A stretch of 62,465 bases of DNA from Nonomuraea cypriaca (GTDB lineage: Bacteria; Actinomycetota; Actinomycetes; Streptosporangiales; Streptosporangiaceae): NCBI RefSeq assembly GCF_015645445.1, contig NZ_JADOGI010000038.1, positions 1 to 62,465 of the forward strand. Reading direction: 5' to 3'. The notes under the pieces are model-generated. The model worked only from the letters and a program-made list of their open reading frames with translations. It was not told the origin of the DNA and did not search any database. A program made the translations under genes and the position numbers. Position 1 is the stretch's first letter; every line of letters starts with the position of its first letter. Shown one piece after another: positions 1 to 12,280 of the stretch.

Positions 1-1
1 A

Positions 2-124
2 GACATGGTGATCAAGCTCCGCCGCGTCATCATCGCCGAACGTTTTCGGCCCCAAGCCCCCTACCAGGCCACACCCGAAGAAACCCAGGCCGTCCTCGCA
101 GCCTGGGCCGCCGCCGAAACATGA
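2..124 (+). pseudogene. C-terminal end of a transposase, cut by the window edge
   Basis: An open frame runs from the first bases of the window to a TGA at 122-124. It encodes about 40 residues containing VIKLRRVIIAERF and a helical Ala-rich tail. This looks like the end of an actinobacterial transposase, but the family cannot be named from so little. The stop lies 35 bases from the stop of the IS5-type transposase on the other strand, so two IS elements abut here. Confidence 0.4.
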
Positions 125-139
125 TCAACCACAACTGCG

Positions 140-1104
140 AAACACGAGGGGCAAGGCGTCATGGTCGACGGGCTGGCCGTGTGTCCCAGCGTTGGCTGGT
201 CCAGGCTTCGCGGATGAGGCGTCGGATCACGATGATCGCGGTCATCAACGCGAGCAGTGCGTTGATGACGACCGCTCGACGTTCCGTGCAGGACAGGGTG
301 AAGTTGAAGCCGCGGCTGTACCAGGACTTGGTGCGCTCGACGACCCAGCGGCGAGTGTGGTTGATCGGGATCACGACGCCCTTGGGCTGGATCCGCCACT
401 CGCAGCCGAGATCGGTCAGCGGTTTGCGGGTGACCGTGGAGTCGTAGCCCGCGTCAAGGTGTACCGTGATCTGCTCAGGCAACGCGAGCTCGAAACGCCC
501 GGGCTTCTCTAGCGTCGGGCGCAGGAACGGGGAGTCGTGCCGGTTCGCGCCGGTCACGACACAGCCCAGCGGGATCCCGCGTCCGTCGGTCATCCGCGAC
601 CACTTGATCCCGAGTTTTCCCCGGTCAATCGGTGATTTCCCGGCGACCTCGCCACCGCAGGGCGCTTTGGTGATCTGCCCGTCGACGGTGATGTCGGCCA
701 GGTCCAGGCCCACGACACGGTCGTAGGTCTCCAACACGATCTGCTCCAGCCCTGCGAAGACACCGGCCGCGATCCACTCGTTGCGTCGGGTTCTCATCGT
801 GGTTGCCGAGCACGATTGATCGGCGTGCTTCTCGTACGAGCCGCCGAAGACGAGTTTCGCGACGAGCTTGTCGAACACGATCCGGTCCGGGATCCGTGGG
901 TTGTGACAGCCCCACGGATGTGTCTCGAGATGCGGTGGCAGGAGGGCCTCGAACTGGACCCACAAGGGCTTGATCGCCCATGCTTCGACGGCGGGCACCG
1001 GTGCTCCGTTTTCAGATGTAGAGATGTAGGAGTCCCACGTCAAAACGGATCCCGGTGCCCGCGTCACATCAGCCTGACGCCCCTACCCGCGAAATCTCTT
1101 ACCA
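140..1104. mobile_element. IS5-family insertion sequence
   Basis: A single transposase gene fills this interval. The right end is placed near 1103: bases 1091-1103 read GCGAAATCTCTTA, and the LapA-like reading frame resumes immediately after. The end is imperfectly mirrored on the left around 143-160 (CGAGGGGCAAGGCGTCA against CGCGGGTAGGGGCGTCA). The outermost TAAGAGAT motif is not seen on the left, so that end may be truncated. The same terminal sequence recurs in a small palindromic element at 2574-2645. Confidence 0.6.
159..1067 (-). CDS. IS5-family transposase
   Basis: The 302-residue protein begins at GTG 1067 and has the layout of IS5-group DDE transposases. The N-terminal half carries an RIVFDKLVAKLVFG-type helical segment. 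Next comes ITVDGQITKAPCGG with the first Asp. A DAGYDS block carries the second Asp. The C-terminal part reads RRWVVERTKSWYSRGFN, the usual place of the catalytic Glu. Length and order are normal for the group and no frameshift is visible, so it could be active. Its insertion removed the 5' part of the LapA-like gene at 1105. It belongs to the IS-rich left border and not to the biosynthetic region. Confidence 0.85.
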   Translation of the reverse strand: MTRAPGSVLTWDSYISTSENGAPVPAVEAWAIKPLWVQFEALLPPHLETHPWGCHNPRIPDRIVFDKLVAKLVFGGSYEKHADQSCSATTMRTRRNEWIAAGVFAGLEQIVLETYDRVVGLDLADITVDGQITKAPCGGEVAGKSPIDRGKLGIKWSRMTDGRGIPLGCVVTGANRHDSPFLRPTLEKPGRFELALPEQITVHLDAGYDSTVTRKPLTDLGCEWRIQPKGVVIPINHTRRWVVERTKSWYSRGFNFTLSCTERRAVVINALLALMTAIIVIRRLIREAWTSQRWDTRPARRP

Positions 1105-1332
1105 ATTGACCAAACTCAGGAGCAGTCGGTGGACGTCAGCTACTTCGGTGCCCACGGGCACGTTCCGCTGCGCGTGGCCCTGCTGCTGGCCGCGGTGGCG
1201 GGCATCCTGCTCACCGCGCTGGCGGGCAGCGCGCAGATCATGCAGTTGCGCGCGACCGCCCGCAAGCACCGCCGGGCCTACCACAGGGCTGTGAAGGCCG
1301 AGGCCAAGGACTCGTCGATGGCCCGGCGGTAG
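1105..1332 (+). pseudogene. LapA-like (DUF1049) membrane protein, 5' truncated
   Basis: The frame continues directly out of the IS right end as PIDQTQEQSVDVSYFGAHG, then a single membrane span (VPLRVALLLAAVAGILL) and a basic tail. This matches the second half of small LapA/DUF1049 proteins, where a NTQxVxVxFFG stretch precedes transmembrane helix 2. The first helix and the true start are missing, lost at the IS5 junction. A GTG at 1129 could start a 67-residue product, but nothing suggests it is functional. Confidence 0.6.
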
Positions 1333-1338
1333 CCCGGA

Positions 1339-2349
1339 CTACCGGGAGCCCGCCACAGGGTGCTGCTTGTAGAAGGACTCCTCCAGGTAGGCGGCCTTGT
1401 GCGGCTGGTAGGGCTCCTCCAAGTAGGCGGCCTCGTCTTCGTCGAGTTCGACGTCCACCGCGGCGACCGCGTCGGCCAGCTGGGCCGGCTTGGTGACCCC
1501 GACGATGGGCGAGGTCACCGCCGGGTTGCGCATGACCCAGGCCAGGGCGACCTGGGCCGGGGACAGACCCCGCTTGCCCGCGATCTCGTGGACGCGCTCG
1601 GCCACTGCCTGGTCCTCGTCGCGGTAGAGGATCTTGCCGCCCTCGTCGGTCTCGGCACGCGCCGTGGCGGTGTCCCGGGCCCGCGTCAGCCTGCCCCGCG
1701 CCAGCGGGCTCCACGGGATCACGCCGATGCCCTGGTCGGCGCAGAGCGGGAGCATCTCCCGCTCTGCTTCTCGGTGGATGAGGTTGTAGTGGTCCTGCAT
1801 CGACACGAACCGGGTCCAGCCGTTCAGGTCAGCCAGGTACAGGGCCTTGGCGAACTGCCAGGCGTGCATGGAAGAGGCTCCGATGTAGCGGACCTTCCCG
1901 GACTTGACCGCGTCGTGCAGCGCCTCGAGGGTTTCATCGATCGGGGTGTCGTAGTCCCAGCGGTGGATCTGGTACAGGTCGATGTAGTCGGTCCCCAGTC
2001 GCTTCAGGGAGGCGTCGAGCTCGGCGAAGATCGCCTTGCGGGACAGCCCGGCGCCGTTCGGGCCGGGGCGCATCCGCATCCAGACCTTGGTGGAGAGAAC
2101 GACCTCCTCGCGCCGGGTGAAGTCCTTGACCGCCTGGCCGACGATCTCCTCGCTGCTTCCGGCGCTGTACCCATTGGCCGTGTCGAGGAAGTTGACGCCG
2201 CCCTCGAGGGCCTGCTTGATGATGTCCCGGCTGGCGTCCGCGCCCAGCGACCAGGGCTCGCCGCCCCGGTCCGGCTCGCCGAAGCTCATGCAGCCGAGGG
2301 TGATGGCGGAGACTTCCAGTCCGGTCGTTCCGAGTTTGATGTATCGCAT
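1339..2349 (-). CDS. aldo/keto reductase
   Basis: This 336-residue NADPH-dependent oxidoreductase has the (beta/alpha)8 aldo/keto reductase fold. It starts with MRYIKLGTTGLEVSAITLG, the normal N-terminus, so ATG 2349 is preferred over an upstream in-frame codon at 2406. The catalytic tetrad is visible: Asp and Tyr in FLDTANGYSAG, Lys in STKVW, His in YQIHRWD. Near the C-terminus a short segment is duplicated (AAYLEEPY then AAYLEESF), about 33 bases in tandem, which is unusual. The gene is intact among IS remnants and is probably not part of the biosynthetic pathway. Its substrate cannot be predicted. Confidence 0.88.
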   Translation of the reverse strand: MRYIKLGTTGLEVSAITLGCMSFGEPDRGGEPWSLGADASRDIIKQALEGGVNFLDTANGYSAGSSEEIVGQAVKDFTRREEVVLSTKVWMRMRPGPNGAGLSRKAIFAELDASLKRLGTDYIDLYQIHRWDYDTPIDETLEALHDAVKSGKVRYIGASSMHAWQFAKALYLADLNGWTRFVSMQDHYNLIHREAEREMLPLCADQGIGVIPWSPLARGRLTRARDTATARAETDEGGKILYRDEDQAVAERVHEIAGKRGLSPAQVALAWVMRNPAVTSPIVGVTKPAQLADAVAAVDVELDEDEAAYLEEPYQPHKAAYLEESFYKQHPVAGSR

Positions 2350-2573
2350 GCTTCCGAACCTAGGAGTTGGAGTGCGCTCTAACGCAAATTCGGAGGCGTG
2401 GGGCATGCGCGCCCTGTCAGGTTTCGACCGTTTCGGCCAGACGTACCAGAGAACCCAGTAGTAGCGAGTAACAAACTGTCAATTCTCGGCCGAGCGCGTG
2501 GGGCACTACTCAGCCCCCCGACGGCAAACCGCCCTCGCGGGTCCGTCGCCACGACCGATCATCGCTCGATCAC

Positions 2574-2645
2574 TAAGAGATTCCGCTGGTCCGGGCGGCG
2601 GTATCGCGGCGCTCGCGACGGCGCCCCTACCCGCGGCATCTCTTA
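2574..2645. repeat. 72-bp MITE-like palindromic element related to the IS5 ends
   Basis: The left end TAAGAGATTCCGC (2574-2586) and the right end GCGGCATCTCTTA (2633-2645) are inverted repeats matching at 12 of 13 positions. The right end (GCGCCCCTACCCGCGGCATC) closely matches the right end of the IS5 element at 1076-1103. This looks like an internally deleted derivative of a related IS. The rest of 2350-2694 shows nothing recognisable. Confidence 0.55.
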
Positions 2646-2694
2646 CACCGACCGGCGCTGACCAGGACGACCGTCCACCGGCGTTTCGTTCAGA

Positions 2695-2880
2695 ACGTTG
2701 ATCGTGCGGGTGGCGCAGGAGAACCCGACCGGGGGCCATCGAAGAATCCAGGGTGAGTTGGCCCGCCTGGGGTATGCGATCGCCGCTTCCACGGTGTGGG
2801 AGATCCTGCATGCCGCTGGCATCCGTCCTGCGCCCCGCCGGACTGGGCCGACCTGGCGGCAGTTCCTGGTCGCCCAGGCG
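2695..2880 (+). pseudogene. integrase-type (rve) transposase fragment
   Basis: About 60 residues are preserved: VRVAQENPTGGHRRIQGELA, then ASTVWEILHAAGI and TWRQFL. This is the helix-turn-helix region that precedes the catalytic core in IS481/IS3-like rve transposases. No DDE core follows; the frame is cut near 2880, where unrelated minus-strand sequence begins. Confidence 0.65.
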
Positions 2881-2884
2881 CGCT

Positions 2885-3295
2885 CCTCCGGCGGGGTGTC
2901 ACGCCAGGACCGCTTGACGCGCCCGATGCGCTGGCCTGGGTCGTCCCAGCGAAGGAGCGTGGCTTCCCACGAAAGCGTGTCGTCACCGGGCTGCCACAGG
3001 ACGCGGCCGGGTGGCGCGCGTCGCCGCGGTCCATGCCAGGATCGGTGAGGAAGACGGTGACGTGCATCTGCTCGCGTTCGCCCTGGGTCTTGCGGAATTC
3101 GCTGCGGTGGCGCAGGCGGATGCCGCGCACGGTGAGCAGGTCGATGACAGTCTCTACCTCGCAGGGCCGACCTTCCAGCCGCATGATCACGGGATCGTGG
3201 ATGTACGGCCTGGGGGCGACGAAGGTGGAACCGAGTTCGGCGACCTCGGCGATCAGGGCTTGCAGTCGGGCGTCCAGGCCGGCGCGGCCGGTCAC
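2885..3295 (-). pseudogene. unknown protein, decayed 3' half
   Basis: Starting at GTG 3295 there is a plausible protein of about 90 residues (with FVAPRPYIHDPVIMRLEGRP and VTVFLTDPGMD). After that the likely coding frame moves to another register, where LWQPGDDTLSWEATLLRWDD is seen. This suggests a frameshift before the junction near 2885. The family is not recognised. The start overlaps the stop of the next frame upstream (GTGA), as in a coupled pair. It may be cargo of a lost plasmid or integrative element. Confidence 0.35.
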
Positions 3296-3480
3296 TCGTC
3301 ACCGTCCTCCCGCTCGGCGTCCGCGCGCTCGTCGCCGCTGGCAGACTGCGCGGTCACGTCAACGCGGGCTTGCACCCGGTCGCCCCATCTGGGGACGGCG
3401 GCAGGGCGCTCGTCGGCGGCGGCCGGCGAGGAGGCGGAGCCGGCGGCGTAGACGCGGATGAGCTTGAGGACGCTTCCCCA
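3292..3480 (-). pseudogene. 5'-truncated small unknown protein
   Basis: About 60 residues, from LKLIRVYAAGS to a charged tail (GDERADAEREDGDE), end in TGA overlapping the GTG start of the downstream frame. No start codon is visible, because the frame runs into the IS110 fragment at about 3489. Function unknown. Confidence 0.3.
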
Positions 3481-3488
3481 CCCCGGCC

Positions 3489-3896
3489 CACCTGGCCTCC
3501 TGGGCCAAGTTCTGCCCCAAGACACACGAGTCAGCGGGGAAGAAGAAGGCCAAGGGCCGCGGGAAGGGCAACCCCTGGCTCGGCGGCATCCTGGGACGCG
3601 TCGTCTTCGGCTTCTCGCGCACCAACACCTTCCTGGGCACCCGGCATCGCCGGCTGGCCCGCCGGATGGCTCCGCAGAAAGCGATCGTCGCCTCGGGCAA
3701 CGCCGTCCTCACCGTGATCTGGCACCTGCTGGCCGACCCCGAGGCGCACTTCTGCGACCTTGGCCCAGAGCACTACGACTCCCGTATCAACAAGGACCGC
3801 AAAGTCCGTAACCTGGCCCGCCACCTGCAAGCGCTCACCGGCCAGACGATCGTCGTGCGGGACGGGAAGGTGACGGTCGGACCAGAGACTGCCTGA
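3489..3896 (+). pseudogene. IS110-family transposase, C-terminal third
   Basis: The frame encodes 135 residues ending at TGA 3894-3896, beginning HLASWAKFCPKTHESAG. It is the second (transposase_20-like) domain of IS110-family proteins, with features such as GNPWLGGILG, FLGTRHRRLARR, IVASGNAVLTVIWHLLADP and YDSRINKDRKVRNLARHL. The N-terminal DEDD domain is absent, so it cannot be active. Confidence 0.8.
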
Positions 3897-3984
3897 CATT
3901 CCCCATACCGTCCCGAGAGACCCTGACCAGGCGCGACGGCCGGGGTTCGCTGCCGCCTGCCCGCTGATCTCTATTTTCGGGTCA

Positions 3985-4110
3985 GAGCCATCGTGGCCGC
4001 GTTTTGACGCAGTACAGGTGGTGCTGCAAGCGCTGCATAGGCTGTCGGATGAGGAAGCCCTGGCGGCGCTGCGGTTCGATCTGCGCTGGTAGGCCGCCTG
4101 CCGTTTGCCC
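3985..4110 (+). pseudogene. IS1182-like transposase N-terminal fragment
   Basis: In frame from about 3997 the translation reads RFDAVQVVLQALHRLSDEEA and ends LRFDLRW, then a TAG at 4090 where the family has Lys, followed by AACRLP. This resembles the start of IS1182-type transposases. It is a short dead fragment lying between the IS110 piece and the end of the first NRPS gene. Confidence 0.5.
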
Positions 4111-7005
4111 CTAACCTTCGAGTCTCGCGGCGATCCTCGCGATCGTGGGGTTGGCGAGCAGATCGGCGACGGGAACCTCGGCTCCCGTCGCCGATGTGAT
4201 GTCCGCCTGCAGCCGCACCGCACCTCTGACGCCGAGCAGCGCACTGTCGAGTTCGTCATCGATGCCGAGGTCGTCGAGCCGGAGCTGCCGCTGCACCACA
4301 CGCAGCAGGTAACGCTCCAGATCGGATCGGGCCGGACGATAGGCTGGCGCGAGTCGCGTCGCAGGGCTCGGCAGCGCCAAGCGATTGATCTTGCCGTTGG
4401 CGGTGAGCGGGAATTCGTCCAACCACACCACCACCGAGGGGATCATGTAGTCGGGCAGGTGCGGACCGAGCAGCTGCCGCCGTTCCCGGCCATCGATGCG
4501 CCGCTGCGGCGGCGCGGCCAGGTAGGCCACTAACCGCGACTGTTCGAAGATCACCACCGCCTCACACCCCAGAATCGACCTCAGCGCCGCTTCCACCTCG
4601 TCGAGCTCCAGCCGGAAGCCTCGAATCTTCACCTGACGATCGAGGCGGCCGACGAACTCGAGGTTGCCATCGTCGAGCCAACGCACCAGGTCACCGGTGC
4701 GATATAGCCGCGAGCCGGGTGGGCCGTAGGGGTTGGGCACAAAGCGCTCCACCGTCTGCGTCGGCCGGCGCAGGTAACCCCGGGCCAGTCCGTTGCCGCC
4801 GACGTAAAGCTCACCGAGCGCTCCAAGCGGGGGTTGGCCGAGATCGTCATCAAGCACATAGAGCTCGGCGTGCGGCATCGGCCTGCCGATCACCTTCGCC
4901 ATGCCGATCCTGGAGACATCGGCCCAGCAGACGTCCCAGGTCTCGGAGAGCCCATAGAGGTTGATCACGCGGGTATCGGGCAGCAGTCGACCCACGCGGT
5001 CGAGCACCGTCTGGGGCAGCGGTTCGCCGCTGCACAGGCACAAGCGCACGCCGCGCAGCGACGCCACCACGGCCTCGGGCAGGTCGATGATCGCGGCCAA
5101 CAGCGACGGAACGATCAACAGCCGCTCCACCCGATGGGTCACCGCCAACTCGACCAGGCGCCACGCGTCGCGCATCTCGTCGTCGGTCGGTATGACAATG
5201 GCACCACCCGAGGACAGCGGCGTGAAGATTTCCCAGTTCGAGTCCATGAATGACGGAGCGGTGGTGAGCAGATAGCGCTCACCCGCACGGGTCGGCTCGT
5301 AGGAGTCGGTGACGATCCGTGAGACCAGGCTGCGGTGACGCACCATCACACCCTTGGGTCGCCCCGTCGAACCGCTGGTGTAGACCATGTAGGCAAGATC
5401 CTCAGGGTGCGCCTCGACCATCGGCCGGGCAGGCGCCGATCCGGCGAGCAGCGCGTCGAAGTCGCGCAGGCGATCGGTCAGTCGCTCTGGGAAGGTGCGG
5501 TCCTGCCCCTCCTCGGTGATGATCAACTGGGGATCAGCGTCGGAGACGATCAGGGCGAGCCGCTCCGAGGGCAGTTCGGTCACCAGCGGCATGTAGGCCG
5601 CGCCCGCCTTGAGCACGGCCAGCGAGGCGGCCAGCAGCCGCGACGAGCGGCGCATGCTCAGCGCCACCAGTGCGCCGGGCCGCACACCCTCGGCCACCAG
5701 GCAATCGGCCAGCCGCTCAGCCTCCGCGTCGAGCTCGCGATAGGACAGTTCGCGCTCGGCGAAGACCGCCGGCGCGTCCGGAGTTCGCGCCGCCTGACGC
5801 TCGAACAGCTGGTTCAGCAGCAGATCCGGCGCCTCGGGCGTGGTGGCGCCGCCCGCGAACGCCAGGGTCCGGTGCGCGTCGTCGGTCGACGCGACCGGCA
5901 GCTCGTCGATCGTGTCGACCTCGCCGTCTGCCACGGCGGTGAGGCAACGGCCGAGGGAATCCGCCATGCGCCGCACCCGATGCTCCGGCATCAGATCGTC
6001 GCGTGCCGACAGCATGGCGTGCAGCTCGTCGCCCTCGGCAAGTACAAGCTCGACCGCGGCTTGTTGTCGCGTGTGGGGCACAAGCTCGGTGGTGACGGTG
6101 AGCGTCGGTGACGTCCGCCGCACCCACTCCCGATGGCCGACCAGAACGGCGTCGGCGTGGGGAAGTGCGTCTTTCATGGTGGTTACCGCTCGGGCCGCCT
6201 CCCGCACGGCCGAGTCCACGGTCGCCCCAGGTACGTGGTCGATCACGGACATGCCGATCCACCCGGCGTCGGGCCTGGCCAGGATGACCGAGCCGCGCCG
6301 CAGCCAACGCGCGACGACGGTGGTGAGCACGGCGCCGGCAAGATCCACAGTGGACACCCCGTACCCGTGCGCCCGTTTGGCCAACCCGGCGCGCGCATCA
6401 GCCGGAAGCGTCAGCAGGGCGGAGCCCGCCCGCGCCGAGCCGAGCGGCAGCACCGTCGACACCTGGACCTCGCCGACCTCCTCGCGAGCCTCCGACGTGG
6501 ACGGTATGGATGGGGTCGACGGCTCAATGGGTCGGCCGATGATCGCGTCGGCGATCCGGGCGGCGAGCCCATCGGCCACGGTGTCATCGGCGATCATCGG
6601 GTGCAGGACGATCAGGACCAGCGCGGACCGCGGCCCGGTCTGGAAAAGCCGCAGCCGGCTCAGAATCGGCTCGGTCGGCCCGAACGGCCGATCGATCTCC
6701 TGCCTGATCATCGCCCCGATGTCGTCACCCCGCGTCACCGGGGCGAGCGCGGGCGGCGATGGGGGCCCGACAAGCAGGAGCGGGTCACCCGTCACTGTCG
6801 CGACCAGGGTGGTGCGGAACTCCACCGGATCGGCAGCGCCCAAGGTGATGGCGTCGGCCAACGCCTGCGGTTCGATCCTGCCGTCGATCCGGAGCGCTCG
6901 CACCTGCGGTGGCACCCTACCGGCCGTGGCGTGAACGGCTGACCAAACGCGATCCTGGCGGACCGTCAATCCGACCAGACTTGAGAAATCCGACGACGTC
7001 GACAT
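4111..7005 (-). CDS. NRPS module with degenerate C and T domains and an intact, beta-alanine-like A domain
   Basis: The 964-residue protein is laid out as C-A-T. The N-terminal condensation-like domain has HPMIADD where HHxxxDG is expected. The A domain looks complete (YTSGSTGRPKG, YRTGDL, VKIRGFRLE, ANGKINR). Its A4 motif is SFMDSNWE, so the usual Asp235 is Met and Asp moves to 236. The code read by eye is about M-D-W-L-L-S-L-D-V-K, resembling known beta-alanine codes (VDW...SL). The C-terminal carrier aligns without gaps to normal T domains, but the phosphopantetheine Ser is Val (LDSALLGVRGAV). The A domain therefore probably serves another carrier. ATG 7005 is preferred; an in-frame TTG at 7092 would place a perfect inverted repeat inside the gene. 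It is divergent from the NRPS at 7274. Confidence 0.85.
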   Translation of the reverse strand: MSTSSDFSSLVGLTVRQDRVWSAVHATAGRVPPQVRALRIDGRIEPQALADAITLGAADPVEFRTTLVATVTGDPLLLVGPPSPPALAPVTRGDDIGAMIRQEIDRPFGPTEPILSRLRLFQTGPRSALVLIVLHPMIADDTVADGLAARIADAIIGRPIEPSTPSIPSTSEAREEVGEVQVSTVLPLGSARAGSALLTLPADARAGLAKRAHGYGVSTVDLAGAVLTTVVARWLRRGSVILARPDAGWIGMSVIDHVPGATVDSAVREAARAVTTMKDALPHADAVLVGHREWVRRTSPTLTVTTELVPHTRQQAAVELVLAEGDELHAMLSARDDLMPEHRVRRMADSLGRCLTAVADGEVDTIDELPVASTDDAHRTLAFAGGATTPEAPDLLLNQLFERQAARTPDAPAVFAERELSYRELDAEAERLADCLVAEGVRPGALVALSMRRSSRLLAASLAVLKAGAAYMPLVTELPSERLALIVSDADPQLIITEEGQDRTFPERLTDRLRDFDALLAGSAPARPMVEAHPEDLAYMVYTSGSTGRPKGVMVRHRSLVSRIVTDSYEPTRAGERYLLTTAPSFMDSNWEIFTPLSSGGAIVIPTDDEMRDAWRLVELAVTHRVERLLIVPSLLAAIIDLPEAVVASLRGVRLCLCSGEPLPQTVLDRVGRLLPDTRVINLYGLSETWDVCWADVSRIGMAKVIGRPMPHAELYVLDDDLGQPPLGALGELYVGGNGLARGYLRRPTQTVERFVPNPYGPPGSRLYRTGDLVRWLDDGNLEFVGRLDRQVKIRGFRLELDEVEAALRSILGCEAVVIFEQSRLVAYLAAPPQRRIDGRERRQLLGPHLPDYMIPSVVVWLDEFPLTANGKINRLALPSPATRLAPAYRPARSDLERYLLRVVQRQLRLDDLGIDDELDSALLGVRGAVRLQADITSATGAEVPVADLLANPTIARIAARLEG

Positions 7006-7273
7006 CGGCCACACGCTACGACCGCAGGCGGGCCTTGACAATGCGGAGAAAGCCGCATTGGACAGCGCGATGATCGAACGGTGTCCGCGCAATGACGGGC
7101 CTTGAATTCCGTGTCACCGCAAGCCGTGACGCGCTCGCGGAGCATCTTCGCCGACCTTCCCTCGCTTCGCTGTTACGGCGCCATCGGTCCGTCATTCGCG
7201 GCCTGCTCCGGAGGTCGCGGATTGATACCGTGCAGCAGTTCTCGATATTTCCGAGTAGTGGGGAGTCGGTTTA
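7006..7273. promoter_or_regulatory. divergent promoter region between two NRPS genes
   Basis: This 268-bp interval separates the starts of two oppositely oriented synthetase genes and must hold promoters for both. It contains one perfect palindrome (7039-7060). A 60-codon plus-strand frame (7092-7274) ends in TAG overlapping the GTG start at 7274 (TAGTG). Its Arg-rich composition and lack of similarity argue against a real protein, though it could act as a leader. No clear -10/-35 pair was identified. Confidence 0.5.
7039..7060. promoter_or_regulatory. perfect 8-bp inverted repeat, candidate operator
   Basis: CAATGCGG (7039-7046), a 6-base spacer AGAAAG, then CCGCATTG (7053-7060). It lies 34 bp upstream of ATG 7005 on the minus side and 213 bp upstream of GTG 7274. 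The symmetry and position suit a dimeric repressor or activator site. The regulator is unknown. Confidence 0.4.
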
Positions 7274-12276
<5,003 letters not shown>

Positions 12277-12280
<4 letters not shown>

